From JAIVJZ01 sp035296385 (GTDB lineage: Bacteria > Acidobacteriota > Blastocatellia > Pyrinomonadales > Pyrinomonadaceae): a DNA stretch of 64,000 nt. Made by a program: the position numbers and the translations under genes. The notes under the pieces were generated by a model that made no database searches, was not told the origin of the DNA, and worked only from the letters and a program-made list of their open reading frames with translations. Of this stretch, positions 49,869 through 58,282 are shown in pieces. Position 1 is the stretch's first letter. Each line of letters starts with the position of its first letter. Location of the stretch: positions 1 through 64,000 of the forward strand of contig DATHBB010000293.1 of NCBI GenBank assembly GCA_035296385.1, read 5' to 3'.

Positions 49869-51251
49869 ATGCCTGACATCCTGCTCGTCGAAGATAAAGA
49901 CAGTTTGCGGCGCGTGCTGCGTCTGACGCTGGAGCACGCGGGCTACACCGTCTCGGAGTGTGCGGACGCGCGCGAGGCCGCCGCCGAAATCGCGCGCGCG
50001 CCCTACCGTCTCGTGCTCACGGATTTGCGCATGCCGCACGGCTCCGGCCTCGACGTGCTCCACGCCGCGCGCGCCGCCGACCCGGACGTGCCCGTCGTCG
50101 TGATGACCGCCTACGGCTCGATTGACGAAGCCGTGCAGGCGATGAAAGACGGCGCGCACGATTTTCTACAGAAGCCCGTTGACTCCAATCACCTCCTGCT
50201 GCTCATCGGGCGCGCGCTCGAACAGGCGCGCCTGCGCACCGAAAATATTCTGCTGCGCGAAGAGTGGTCGCGCCGCTACGGCTTCCCGCGCATCATCGGC
50301 GAATCCGACGCCATCAAACGCGCCGTCACCGAAACGCAGCGCGTCGCCACGACCGAAGCGACCGTGCTCCTCCTGGGCGAATCCGGCACGGGCAAAGAAC
50401 TCTTCGCGCGCGCCGTGCATCATTTGAGCCATCGCCGCGATCAACCTTTCGTCGCCATCAACTGCGCCGCCATCCCCGAAACTTTGATCGAGTCGGAACT
50501 CTTCGGCCACGAGCGCGGCGCGTTCACCGGCGCGAACGAACGCCGCCCCGGTAAATTCGAACTCGCCACAGGCGGCACGGTCTTCCTCGACGAAATCGGC
50601 GAACTGCCGCTCGCCGTGCAGGGCAAACTTTTGCGCGCCATCGAAGAGAAGACCGTTGATCGAATTGGCGGTCGCATGCCCGTGCCCGTTGACGTGCGCA
50701 TTGTCGCCGCGACGAACCGCGAACTTCAACAGGCCGCCGAAGCCGGAGAGTTTCGGCGCGATCTCTACTTCCGCCTCGCGGTCTTTCCCGTCGAGATTCC
50801 CCCTTTGCGCGCGCGCGGCGACGATGTTGCGCTGCTCGCGCGCCACTTCGCCGCGCAGTTCGGCAAAGAGTTGCGCGGGCGCGAAGCAACGCTCACCGAA
50901 GACGCCGTCGCAGCCCTCCGCGCGCACGCCTGGCCGGGCAACGTCCGCGAATTGGAGAACGCCATCGAGCGCGCCTGCATCCTCGCCGACGCTTCCACAC
51001 TCGACGCGCGCGATCTCAGTTTGCCCGTCGCGCGCACGAACGACGACGCGGCGGAGGCGTCGGATGCGTTTGCCGGAATGGATTTTTCGGGTTCGCTTGC
51101 GGAAGCGACCGAGCGCACCGTCCGTATCGTCGAACGACGCAAGATCGCGGAAGCCCTGCGCGCCCACGACGGCAACAAAACGCGCGCCGCCGAAACGCTC
51201 GGCGTCAGCTATAAAACGCTCCTGACCAAGATCAAGGACTACGACCTCTAA
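49869..51251 (+). CDS. sigma-54-dependent response regulator, NtrC family
   Basis: 460 residues. Receiver domain at about 1-120 with the phospho-Asp in VLTDLRMPHGSG, the Thr in VVMTAYGS and the Lys in FLQKPVDS. AAA+ domain at about 140-375: Walker A GESGTGKELFARAV, GAFTGAN loop that binds sigma-54, Walker B VFLDEIGELPL. A Fis-type helix-turn-helix lies at the C-terminus (GNKTRAAETLGVSYKTLLTK). Activates sigma-54 promoters when phosphorylated; the cognate kinase is not here. Its position after the pilin cluster is compatible with a PilR-like role, not proven. Confidence 0.92.
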   Translation: MPDILLVEDKDSLRRVLRLTLEHAGYTVSECADAREAAAEIARAPYRLVLTDLRMPHGSGLDVLHAARAADPDVPVVVMTAYGSIDEAVQAMKDGAHDFLQKPVDSNHLLLLIGRALEQARLRTENILLREEWSRRYGFPRIIGESDAIKRAVTETQRVATTEATVLLLGESGTGKELFARAVHHLSHRRDQPFVAINCAAIPETLIESELFGHERGAFTGANERRPGKFELATGGTVFLDEIGELPLAVQGKLLRAIEEKTVDRIGGRMPVPVDVRIVAATNRELQQAAEAGEFRRDLYFRLAVFPVEIPPLRARGDDVALLARHFAAQFGKELRGREATLTEDAVAALRAHAWPGNVRELENAIERACILADASTLDARDLSLPVARTNDDAAEASDAFAGMDFSGSLAEATERTVRIVERRKIAEALRAHDGNKTRAAETLGVSYKTLLTKIKDYDL

Positions 51252-51259
51252 ACACCCGC

Positions 51260-53068
51260 ATGACTCAAGAGCCAGAGGACGACGGCACGACGCACAACTC
51301 GCAACCCGGCAAAGACGTGAGCGCTGTAGGAGCAGACTCCGTCGTCAAGTCGCGCTTCGACGACGCCAGCACCATCGCGGGCGAGTCTGATGCGACGGTC
51401 GGCGCGTCCACCGCACAGTTCCCCGCCGAGCGCGTCGTCGCCGAGCGCGAACGCGAGACGAGCGCTGGCAAGTACGCGTTTCTAGTCGGCGCAGGGATTC
51501 TTCTCAGCCGCATCGTCGGACTCATACGCCAACGCGTCTTCGCTTACTACTTCGGCAACTCGTTCGCAAAGGACGCCTTCGACGCCGCCTTCAAAATTCC
51601 CAACTTCCTGCAAAACGTTTTCGGCGAAGGCGCGCTCTCCGCCTCCTTCATCCCCGTCTACGCAAACTTGCTCGCGCGCGGCGACGAAGAAGAGGCCGAC
51701 CGCGTGGCGGGCGCGGTCTTCACGCTGCTCGCGCTCGTCACATCAGTGCTCGTCCTCGGCGGCGTGCTTGCAACGCCGTATCTCATCAACTTTATCGCGC
51801 CCGGTTTTGAAGGCGCGCGTCAGGAGTTGGCGCTGCGACTCGTACGCATATTTTTTCCGGGCGCGGGACTCCTCGTGCTCTCCGCCTGGTGTCTCGGCGT
51901 GCTCAACAGTCACCGACGCTTCTTCCTCTCCTACACCGCGCCCGTCATCTGGAATCTATCGATCATCGCCGCGCTCATCAGTTTTGGGGGCTTCGGCGGT
52001 CTGTACGTCGGCGCGGAAAATCTGAACGACGATTTCTGGGCGCGCCTCGCCGTGATGGCCGCGTGGGGTTCGGTCATCGGGAGCGCCTTGCAGTTCGGCG
52101 TGCAACTGCCGACCGTGCTGCGACTCGTCAAACGCCTGCGCCTCTCGCTCGACACGACCTCGACGCACGTGCGCACGGTCGTGCGAAATTTCTTTCCCGT
52201 CTTTATGAGTCGCGGCGTCGTGCAGATCAGCGCGTTCGTGGATTCGATCATCGCGAGTTACCTGCCCATCGGCGCGGTCTCGGCGCTCACCTTCGCGCAG
52301 AGCATCTACACTCTGCCAGTCAGTCTCTTCGGCATGTCCGTGTCGGCGGCGGAACTGCCCGCCATGTCGAGCGCGGTCGGCAACACGGAGGAGGTGGCCG
52401 GACAGTTGCGCCGTCGTCTGGACGGCGGACTCCGGCAAATCGCCTTCTTCATAGTGCCCTCGGCGATGGCCTTTCTCGCGCTCGGCGACGTGATAGTCGG
52501 CGTGCTCTACCGCACCGGCAGGTTTACGGACGACGACACGCTCTACGTCTGGGGCATCCTCATCGGCTCGTCCGTAGGGCTGCTCGCCTCCACGCTCGGA
52601 CGCCTCTACTCTTCGACCTACTACGCCCTGCACGACACCCGCACGCCCCTGCGCTACGCCATCATACGCATCGTCTCGTCCATCATCCTCGGCATACTCT
52701 TCGCCATCTATCTGCCGCCCGTGCTCGGCATCAACCCGCGCTGGGGCATCGCCGGACTCACGACCGCCTCCGGCATCGCCGGATGGGTAGAGTTTTACCT
52801 GCTGCGTCGCACCTTGAACGGGCGGATCGGGCGAACCGGCTTGCCGCTCGCCTACATCTCTAAACTCTGGCTCGCCGCACTGCTCAGCGCCGCCGTCGCG
52901 TGGGGCATCAAACTCCTGCTCGGCGCGCGTCATCCGGCCATCGTCGCCGCCCTCGTCCTCACGCCCTACGGACTTCTCTATTTCGCCGTCACGACACTGT
53001 TCAAACTGCCCGAAGCGCGTAGCGTCGTCGGTCGCCTGCTGCGATTCCTGCCCTTCGCACGTAAATAG
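51260..53068 (+). CDS. murJ: lipid II flippase MurJ
   Basis: 602 residues with about 14 membrane segments. N-terminal family signature LSRIVGLIRQRVFAYYFG and DAFDAAFKIPNFLQNVFGEG, then ASFIPVYANLLARG. The first 70 residues are a soluble Ser/Asp-rich extension not usual for MurJ. Moves lipid II across the inner membrane for peptidoglycan. 8 nt after the response regulator, so probably co-transcribed. Confidence 0.93.
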   Translation: MTQEPEDDGTTHNSQPGKDVSAVGADSVVKSRFDDASTIAGESDATVGASTAQFPAERVVAERERETSAGKYAFLVGAGILLSRIVGLIRQRVFAYYFGNSFAKDAFDAAFKIPNFLQNVFGEGALSASFIPVYANLLARGDEEEADRVAGAVFTLLALVTSVLVLGGVLATPYLINFIAPGFEGARQELALRLVRIFFPGAGLLVLSAWCLGVLNSHRRFFLSYTAPVIWNLSIIAALISFGGFGGLYVGAENLNDDFWARLAVMAAWGSVIGSALQFGVQLPTVLRLVKRLRLSLDTTSTHVRTVVRNFFPVFMSRGVVQISAFVDSIIASYLPIGAVSALTFAQSIYTLPVSLFGMSVSAAELPAMSSAVGNTEEVAGQLRRRLDGGLRQIAFFIVPSAMAFLALGDVIVGVLYRTGRFTDDDTLYVWGILIGSSVGLLASTLGRLYSSTYYALHDTRTPLRYAIIRIVSSIILGILFAIYLPPVLGINPRWGIAGLTTASGIAGWVEFYLLRRTLNGRIGRTGLPLAYISKLWLAALLSAAVAWGIKLLLGARHPAIVAALVLTPYGLLYFAVTTLFKLPEARSVVGRLLRFLPFARK

Positions 53069-53355
53069 GCAAAGTTTTTGTAAGAAAAACCGCTTGAATA
53101 ACTCTTTTCTCAAAGCAGAGCTTGGATTGTTTCGTGCCGCGCCAGGCTTCAACGACAAGTTCATTAAGATTTCATTCTTTTTTCGGAAATCAAAGGGCAT
53201 TGTGGATTTCCTTAATAGCAAGAAGCCAAAACAACTTCGAAACGTGGTGCGAGAGGTGTATCCACTGCGCGTTAGAAGTCTTTACTTTGCAGGTTTTCAG
53301 ATTGGCTTTCGTGGTTGAAAAAATCAAGGTCATGGTCAAAGAGGAGAAAAGAGAT

Positions 53356-54006
53356 ATGATTCGCAAAATGTTATTAACCAGTGCCGCCGCCTTTATGATG
53401 TTAGCGTTAAGCGTCATCGCGCGGGCTGATGCGGTTACGACGACGAGCATGGCTAACGCCACCCCTATGCCTACGGTGACGGCTACTATTTCCAACTACT
53501 CGTTGACCGGCAACTCGTTCACCTTCACTATCTGTAATACTTCAAGCACCGGCTCTATTACTGCTCTCGGCTTCAATTTGCCCGGCACCGACCGCGGCAC
53601 TTTTACGCTGACCAGCAGTTCAGACCCGGACTTTGCCATCCAAAGCCAAGTCAAGGCGCAGGCGGGTGCCCAAACCTCAACGCCCAATCTCGACTTCGCC
53701 CTGATAACCGGCAAAAACTTCGGCGGCGGTAAAGTCGGAGAGGGCATCCTCCCCGGTACATGCGCAACCTTCACCGTGACGGGCAATTTTAGCGGACTGA
53801 CCGCGGACCAAATCGCCAATCTGGTCTTCGCACGTTTTCAGGGAATCCAGCCCGGAGACCAGAGCATCGTGGTTAACGTCAATCCTGAACCGATTCCCGA
53901 ACCGGCCACGATGATTCTCCTGGGCACGGGACTCGCGGGCGCGGCGGCAAGTATTCGTCGCAAACGCAGAGCGGCCAAAGATTTAGAGTCGTCCGAGAGC
54001 CTGTAA
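53356..54006 (+). CDS. PEP-CTERM sorting domain protein
   Basis: 216 residues from the ATG at 53356 (GAGGAG 9 nt upstream). Signal peptide (LLTSAAAFMMLALSVIARA). The C-terminus PEPIPEPATMILLGTGLAGA followed by RRKRRA is a complete PEP-CTERM signal: PEP motif, membrane helix, basic tail. Exosortase/EpsH cuts it and may send the protein out or onto the surface; no exosortase gene is in the window. The middle is Ser/Thr-rich and beta-like. AT-richer than the neighbouring genes. Confidence 0.88.
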   Translation: MIRKMLLTSAAAFMMLALSVIARADAVTTTSMANATPMPTVTATISNYSLTGNSFTFTICNTSSTGSITALGFNLPGTDRGTFTLTSSSDPDFAIQSQVKAQAGAQTSTPNLDFALITGKNFGGGKVGEGILPGTCATFTVTGNFSGLTADQIANLVFARFQGIQPGDQSIVVNVNPEPIPEPATMILLGTGLAGAAASIRRKRRAAKDLESSESL

Positions 54007-54419
54007 TCTCCGGTCGGACGAGCGATTTTCGCTCCGTCTTTCGATTGATAAACTAAGCGGCGAGCCGAACCCCTACGGGCGCGGCTCGCCGGAAACTTTA
54101 GGCCGAACACCGATTTTTTTCTGGAACTACCTTCGCATTGAGTCTTTACTCGCAGTTAAAGGTTGAAAATCGATTGATTTGACGGTATAAGGACGTGCGC
54201 TGCCTTCACCGTCAGGGAAGATAGGTCAAGGGTTTTGCTCCGCCCCTGATTCTTAGAGAAAAAAATTCCGGATGTGCGGTTCGGAACTACTCTCCTTTAC
54301 GCTCTAGCGCGTTTTTGCCCCCGAGCCGGATTGATGCTTAAAGCGTCGTTAGGCCGGAGGGCGTTGGGGTTTTAATTCAGACTTCCGTAAAAGGGTCCAC
54401 AGAGGTAGGAGTCACACAT
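54007..54419. other. intergenic region between the PEP-CTERM genes
   Basis: No coding sequence. It contains the hairpin at 54059-54090 after the first PEP-CTERM gene. The remaining 320 nt before the second gene have no clear promoter or repeat I can support. Confidence 0.5.
54059..54090 (+). terminator. hairpin after the first PEP-CTERM gene
   Basis: GGCGAGCC pairs with GGCTCGCC around a 16-nt loop; a T-run follows only after 23 nt (54114-54120), so termination may be weak. Confidence 0.5.
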
Positions 54420-55049
54420 ATGAAAAACTTCGCTTTGATGCTCAAACCGTTTGCCCTGAGCATCGCGCTACTCGCAATTTTCGCCGCAGGTCAAACAATC
54501 GCCAAGGCCGACCCGGTAACGGTTTCGGGCACTTCGACCGGAACGGTCACAGGTACTGCCGCGAATTTCCTGTCTTTCCAGGGCAACACCTTCACCGCGA
54601 CGACCGCAGGCGGCGTCGGCTCGTTCAGCGGTACTAACCGCATCGGCACCTTCTTTCTTGCGCCAACCACCGGTGAAACGCCCGTAACCGGCAATTTCAC
54701 CCTTAACCTGACGTTTACCGCCCCGTCCGGAATCAACGGAGGCCAGGGCGCGACGTACACCGCGACAGTTTCGGGCGTCGTCTCGACGACCGGGGCTGGC
54801 GGGGTCGAAGTTGTGTTTGACAACCCGAACCAGACGTTCACGTTCTCTAACCCGAACGGCAGCGGCACCTTCACCATCGAATTGGCGAACAATATTTTTG
54901 TTCAGTCCGGCAATTCGGCCAATCTGACGGCTGGCCTCAGAGGTGAACAGACGCCTGTTCCCGAGCCTGCCACGATGATCCTGCTCGGCACGGGTCTCGC
55001 GGGCGTCGCCGCACGCATCCGTAAACGTCGCAAAGACGCACAAAGCTAG
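54420..55049 (+). CDS. PEP-CTERM sorting domain protein
   Basis: 209 residues. Signal peptide (LKPFALSIALLAIFAAGQTIAKA is hydrophobic to about residue 30), a Thr/Ser/Gly-rich beta domain, and the PEP-CTERM tail VPEPATMILLGTGLAGVAAR followed by RKRRK. It is probably sorted by an exosortase encoded elsewhere. Shares the sorting tail with the gene at 53356 but little else, so the two are not simple duplicates. Confidence 0.88.
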   Translation: MKNFALMLKPFALSIALLAIFAAGQTIAKADPVTVSGTSTGTVTGTAANFLSFQGNTFTATTAGGVGSFSGTNRIGTFFLAPTTGETPVTGNFTLNLTFTAPSGINGGQGATYTATVSGVVSTTGAGGVEVVFDNPNQTFTFSNPNGSGTFTIELANNIFVQSGNSANLTAGLRGEQTPVPEPATMILLGTGLAGVAARIRKRRKDAQS

Positions 55050-55084
55050 TCAGAGCGACACTTAGAACACCGCTTTCAGTTGCA

Positions 55085-55132
55085 GCGGAACGAGCCGGAT
55101 TAGTTAAAGCTAATCCGGCTCGTTCCGCATTT
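55085..55132 (+). terminator. terminator of the second PEP-CTERM gene
   Basis: Two 19-nt arms, GCGGAACGAGCCGGATTAG and its exact reverse complement, around a 6-nt loop, followed by ATTT. Strong stem, short T-run. Confidence 0.75.
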
Positions 55133-55272
55133 CACGCCCATTTTTGCCGGTTTTTACCGCGCCTTCCTGTTTTTAACAATTTCGACAAAATTTTCTGGAG
55201 AACTCTCCCGATTCAACATTTTCTTTGATTACAACAGGACGGCGAGAGTTGAGCGGCAGGCACTTACGGAGG

Positions 55273-55298
55273 AGAGCGCAAAGCGGCGCTCTTTTTTT
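55273..55298 (+). terminator. orphan intrinsic terminator
   Basis: AGAGCGC pairs with GCGCTCT around AAAGCG, with T-run to about 55298. No gene ends here; the nearest stop is 224 nt upstream and already has its own hairpin. May end a small RNA starting after 55132. Confidence 0.6.
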
Positions 55299-55379
55299 GT
55301 GCCTCTTTTTACACTTTTCTGCCCGCCCGCGCCTCAATGGGATTGACCCGCAAGTAATTCTCTCCTTATCATCCGCCTT

Positions 55380-57092
55380 GTGCTAAAAGTCGTTTCAGCC
55401 GCCGCGATGCGTGAGATTGACCGTCTGACCACGGAACGCTACGCCACGCCGTCGCTCCTGCTCATGGAAGCCGCCGCGAACGCCGCGGCGCGCGCCGTCG
55501 CCTCCCGTTTCTCGCTCGACACCTCCGGCTTACGCGTCCTCATACTTTGCGGGCGCGGCAACAACGGCGGCGACGGGGCGGCGCTCGCACGCGCGCTCCG
55601 TATGAAAGGCGCGCTGGTTGACGTAATTCTGTTCGGGCGAGTCGAGGACACGCGCGGCGACGCACGCACAAACTTCGAGATCACGCGACAACTCGCGGCA
55701 GCCGCGCCCGTTGCTTCGCCCGCGTCTCCCCAAATTTCTTTTACCGAATGCACGGACGAAAAGGCGTGGCGCGCGTTTCAAGCCGCGCGTCAAAGCTACG
55801 ACGTGTTGGTTGACGCGCTGTTCGGCACGGGACTGCGCCGCCCGCTCGAAAGCATCTACACGTCGGTCGTCGCCTATCTCGCACACATACGCGCGACCCG
55901 CTCAGAAGGCAGCAGCGCGCGCCCGCTCGTCGTCTCGCTCGACCTGCCTTCCGGCCTCAACGCCGACGCTGCCGAGCCAATCGGCGACGCCGTGCAGGCC
56001 GATTTAACAGTCACCTTCACCGCGCCGAAACCGGCGAACGTCCTCCCGCCCGCATCCTTTTTCAACGGCGACTTGCTCGTCGCGGACATCGGCTCGCCCG
56101 CCGCCCTCGTCGCCGACGCCGACTCGCAACTGTTCCTGACCGAAGCCGCCGACGCACGCGCGTGGCTCGAAGCGACGCGCTATCGTCCCGGCTCATACAA
56201 AAACACGCACGGCCATGCGCTCGTCATCGCGGGTTCGCGCCGGATGTCCGGCGCGGCAGTTCTCTGCGGTGATGCGGCGATGCGCGCAGGCTCCGGCCTC
56301 GTCACCATCGCCACGCCCGCGTCCGCGCTCCCTGCCGTCGCCGCGCGCGTCATGCCGGAAGTGATGACGGCGGAACTGGCCGAGACGACTCAAGAGACTC
56401 AGGCGGGCGCAGACGACGAAGAGGGCGAGCGCATCTTGAGTGAGACGGCCATCGAACGCGCTTTGGAACTCGCCGCGCGCGCCGATACGGTCGCCATCGG
56501 CCCCGGCCTCACGTCCGGCGAACACATACGCCGTCTCGTGCGCGCCGTCGTCGAACAGCGCGTCGCGCCGCTGGTCATAGATGCCGACGGACTCAACGCG
56601 CTCGCCCCCTGGCCTTCCGACTTACGCGGCACGCACGAACTCCCCCTGATACTCACTCCGCACCCCGGCGAGATGCGCCGCCTTGCGGGCGCTGAAGCTG
56701 CCGATCAGGATTCGCGCGCCGACCGCGTCAAGACGGCCAGAAATTTTGCTGTCGCGCACGGCGTCATCCTCGTACTGAAAGGCGTGCGCACGCTCATCGC
56801 CGCGCCGGACGGGCGCGTCGCCGTCAACCCGACCGGCAACGCCGGAACGGGCACGGCGGGCGCGGGCGACACGCTGACGGGAATCATCACAGGCTTCGTC
56901 GCGCAGTCGCGCGGCACGCTCAAGGACAGAGCCGACGCCTTCGAGGCGACGGTCGCCGCAGTCTTCGTTGCCGGACTTGCGAGCGACCTCGCCGCCGAAG
57001 CGTCGGGCATGCGCGCGATGGTCGCCTCCGACATCGGCAAGTATCTCGGCGCGGCCATACGCGCGCTCGACCCCGCAGGTGAGAGGCCATGA
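55380..57092 (+). CDS. nnr: bifunctional NAD(P)H-hydrate epimerase/dehydratase
   Basis: 570 residues from a GTG start. The N-terminal half is the epimerase (YjeF_N; NGGDGAALARALRMKGALVD, ALFGTGLRRPLES) and the C-terminal half the ADP- or ATP-dependent dehydratase with GNAGTGTAGAGDTLTGIITG (catalytic Asp). Together they repair hydrated NADH and NADPH. Overlaps tsaE by 4 nt, a gene order common in bacteria. Confidence 0.94.
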   Translation: MLKVVSAAAMREIDRLTTERYATPSLLLMEAAANAAARAVASRFSLDTSGLRVLILCGRGNNGGDGAALARALRMKGALVDVILFGRVEDTRGDARTNFEITRQLAAAAPVASPASPQISFTECTDEKAWRAFQAARQSYDVLVDALFGTGLRRPLESIYTSVVAYLAHIRATRSEGSSARPLVVSLDLPSGLNADAAEPIGDAVQADLTVTFTAPKPANVLPPASFFNGDLLVADIGSPAALVADADSQLFLTEAADARAWLEATRYRPGSYKNTHGHALVIAGSRRMSGAAVLCGDAAMRAGSGLVTIATPASALPAVAARVMPEVMTAELAETTQETQAGADDEEGERILSETAIERALELAARADTVAIGPGLTSGEHIRRLVRAVVEQRVAPLVIDADGLNALAPWPSDLRGTHELPLILTPHPGEMRRLAGAEAADQDSRADRVKTARNFAVAHGVILVLKGVRTLIAAPDGRVAVNPTGNAGTGTAGAGDTLTGIITGFVAQSRGTLKDRADAFEATVAAVFVAGLASDLAAEASGMRAMVASDIGKYLGAAIRALDPAGERP

Positions 57093-57562
57093 CGATCATT
57101 CCCCATCTCGATTCAAACGTCGCTTTCGACCCGGCGGGCGAATGGACATCACACAAACTCGAAGACACGTTCCAACTCGGCGTGCGGCTCGGCGAGCATC
57201 TCACGGGAGGCGAGATCATACTGCTCGACGGCGCACTCGGCGCGGGCAAGACCATCTTCGCCAAAGGTCTCGGCAGCGCGCTCGGTCTGGACGACAAAGA
57301 CTTAACCAGCCCTTCCTTCACGCTCGTCAACCGCTACGACGCGCGCCTGACGCTCTATCATCTGGACCTGTACCGCCTCGCCGACGGCGCATCCGCGGCC
57401 TACGCCGTTGACCTCGACGAACTGCTCTCGGACGAGCGCGCCGTCGTCGTCATCGAATGGGCTGAACGACTGCGCAACTATCCGTTGCCCGCGCCCGTTT
57501 ATCGCGTCCGTATCGAGGGCGACGGCGAAGAAGTTCGTCGCATCCGTATTGTCAAGGAATAA
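57089..57562 (+). CDS. tsaE: tRNA t6A-modification ATPase TsaE
   Basis: 157 residues. P-loop LDGALGAGKTIFAKGLG (about residue 49) and the family motif YHLDLYRLADG. ATPase that supports the TsaB-TsaD complex in making the t6A37 modification of ANN-decoding tRNAs. tsaD lies 5 kb downstream on the same strand; tsaB is not in the window. Confidence 0.93.
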   Translation: MTIIPHLDSNVAFDPAGEWTSHKLEDTFQLGVRLGEHLTGGEIILLDGALGAGKTIFAKGLGSALGLDDKDLTSPSFTLVNRYDARLTLYHLDLYRLADGASAAYAVDLDELLSDERAVVVIEWAERLRNYPLPAPVYRVRIEGDGEEVRRIRIVKE

Positions 57563-57656
57563 AGGCGGAGGCGGTGCGGGCGGCGTGCGCCCTGTAAACC
57601 GCGTCGCTATGTTAGAATTTGCGCGAGAACGTTTATTAACAGAGGAGAAATTAGTT

Positions 57657-58097
57657 ATGCCTTATCCTGAGCTTATGATTCGCCCGATGCGCGAGGAACT
57701 GACGCGACTCGGCATCGAAGAAGCACGCACGCCCGAACAAGTTGACGAAGTTGTCAAAGGGACCGAGGGCACGGTGATGGTCGTCGTCAATTCCGTCTGC
57801 GGTTGCGCCGCAGGCAAAGCGCGCCCGGGCATCGCCCGCGCCATGCAACACCCGACGCGCCCCGCACGCGCCATCACGGTCTTCGCCGGAGCCGACATCG
57901 AGGCCACCGAGAAAGCCCGCGCCTACTTCACCGGTCGCCAGCCGTCGTCGCCCTCCATCGCGCTCTTGAAAGACGGCCAACTCGTCTACATCATGGAGCG
58001 CTACCAGATCGAAGGCAAAGACGCGCCCACCATCGCCGAAGAACTGACCCGCGCCTTCGACCAACACTGCGCCACCCAGACCGCCGCCAACGCCTAA
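57657..58097 (+). CDS. bacilliredoxin (BrxA/BrxB family)
   Basis: 146 residues; start at 57657 with GAGGAG 10 nt upstream. YphP/YqiW fold with the CGC motif VVNSVCGCAAGKARPG, instead of the CXXC of thioredoxins. Family members remove bacillithiol from proteins; whether this organism makes bacillithiol is unknown. Preceded by a possible extended -10 (TGTTAGAAT, 57610-57618). Stop 4 nt before a nested palindrome. Confidence 0.9.
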   Translation: MPYPELMIRPMREELTRLGIEEARTPEQVDEVVKGTEGTVMVVVNSVCGCAAGKARPGIARAMQHPTRPARAITVFAGADIEATEKARAYFTGRQPSSPSIALLKDGQLVYIMERYQIEGKDAPTIAEELTRAFDQHCATQTAANA

Positions 58098-58101
58098 GCC
58101 T

Positions 58102-58280
58102 GAAACGATGAACGCAGAACGATGAACGATGAATTAAAAGCTGTCCGTTGTCAGTTGTCAGTTGCATGTGACTATCACATAAGTTACTAAAGACGGTCTT
58201 GAACAACTGACTACTGACAACGGACAACGGACTACTGACTATCTGCCGTTCATCGTTCTGCGTTCATCGTTCATCGTTTC
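58102..58280. repeat. nested heptad palindrome (family A outside, family B inside)
   Basis: Outer arms GAAACGATGAACGCAGAACG from 58102 and the counterpart ending ATCGTTCATCGTTTC at 58280, a variant of family A. Inside sits a family B hairpin: CTGTCCGTTGTCAGTTGTCA from 58141, the conserved loop (GCATGTGACTATCACATAAG, CTAAAGACGGTCTTGAAC), and a right arm to about 58231. Same nesting as 8859-9012. The right edge is 2 nt before the recG start. Confidence 0.9.
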
Positions 58281-58282
58281 CG

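Larger units (their letters stand above)
55050..55379. other. intergenic region with two hairpins
   Basis: No coding sequence. It has a strong inverted repeat at 55085-55132 and a separate intrinsic terminator at 55273-55298, which does not directly follow a gene. Confidence 0.5.

Noticed and set aside
51956..53221. 421-codon minus-strand frame opposite murJ
   Set aside because: Charged, low-complexity shadow of the membrane protein.
53094..53318. 74-codon frame between murJ and the PEP-CTERM gene
   Set aside because: No ribosome binding site, no family, AT-rich intergenic look.
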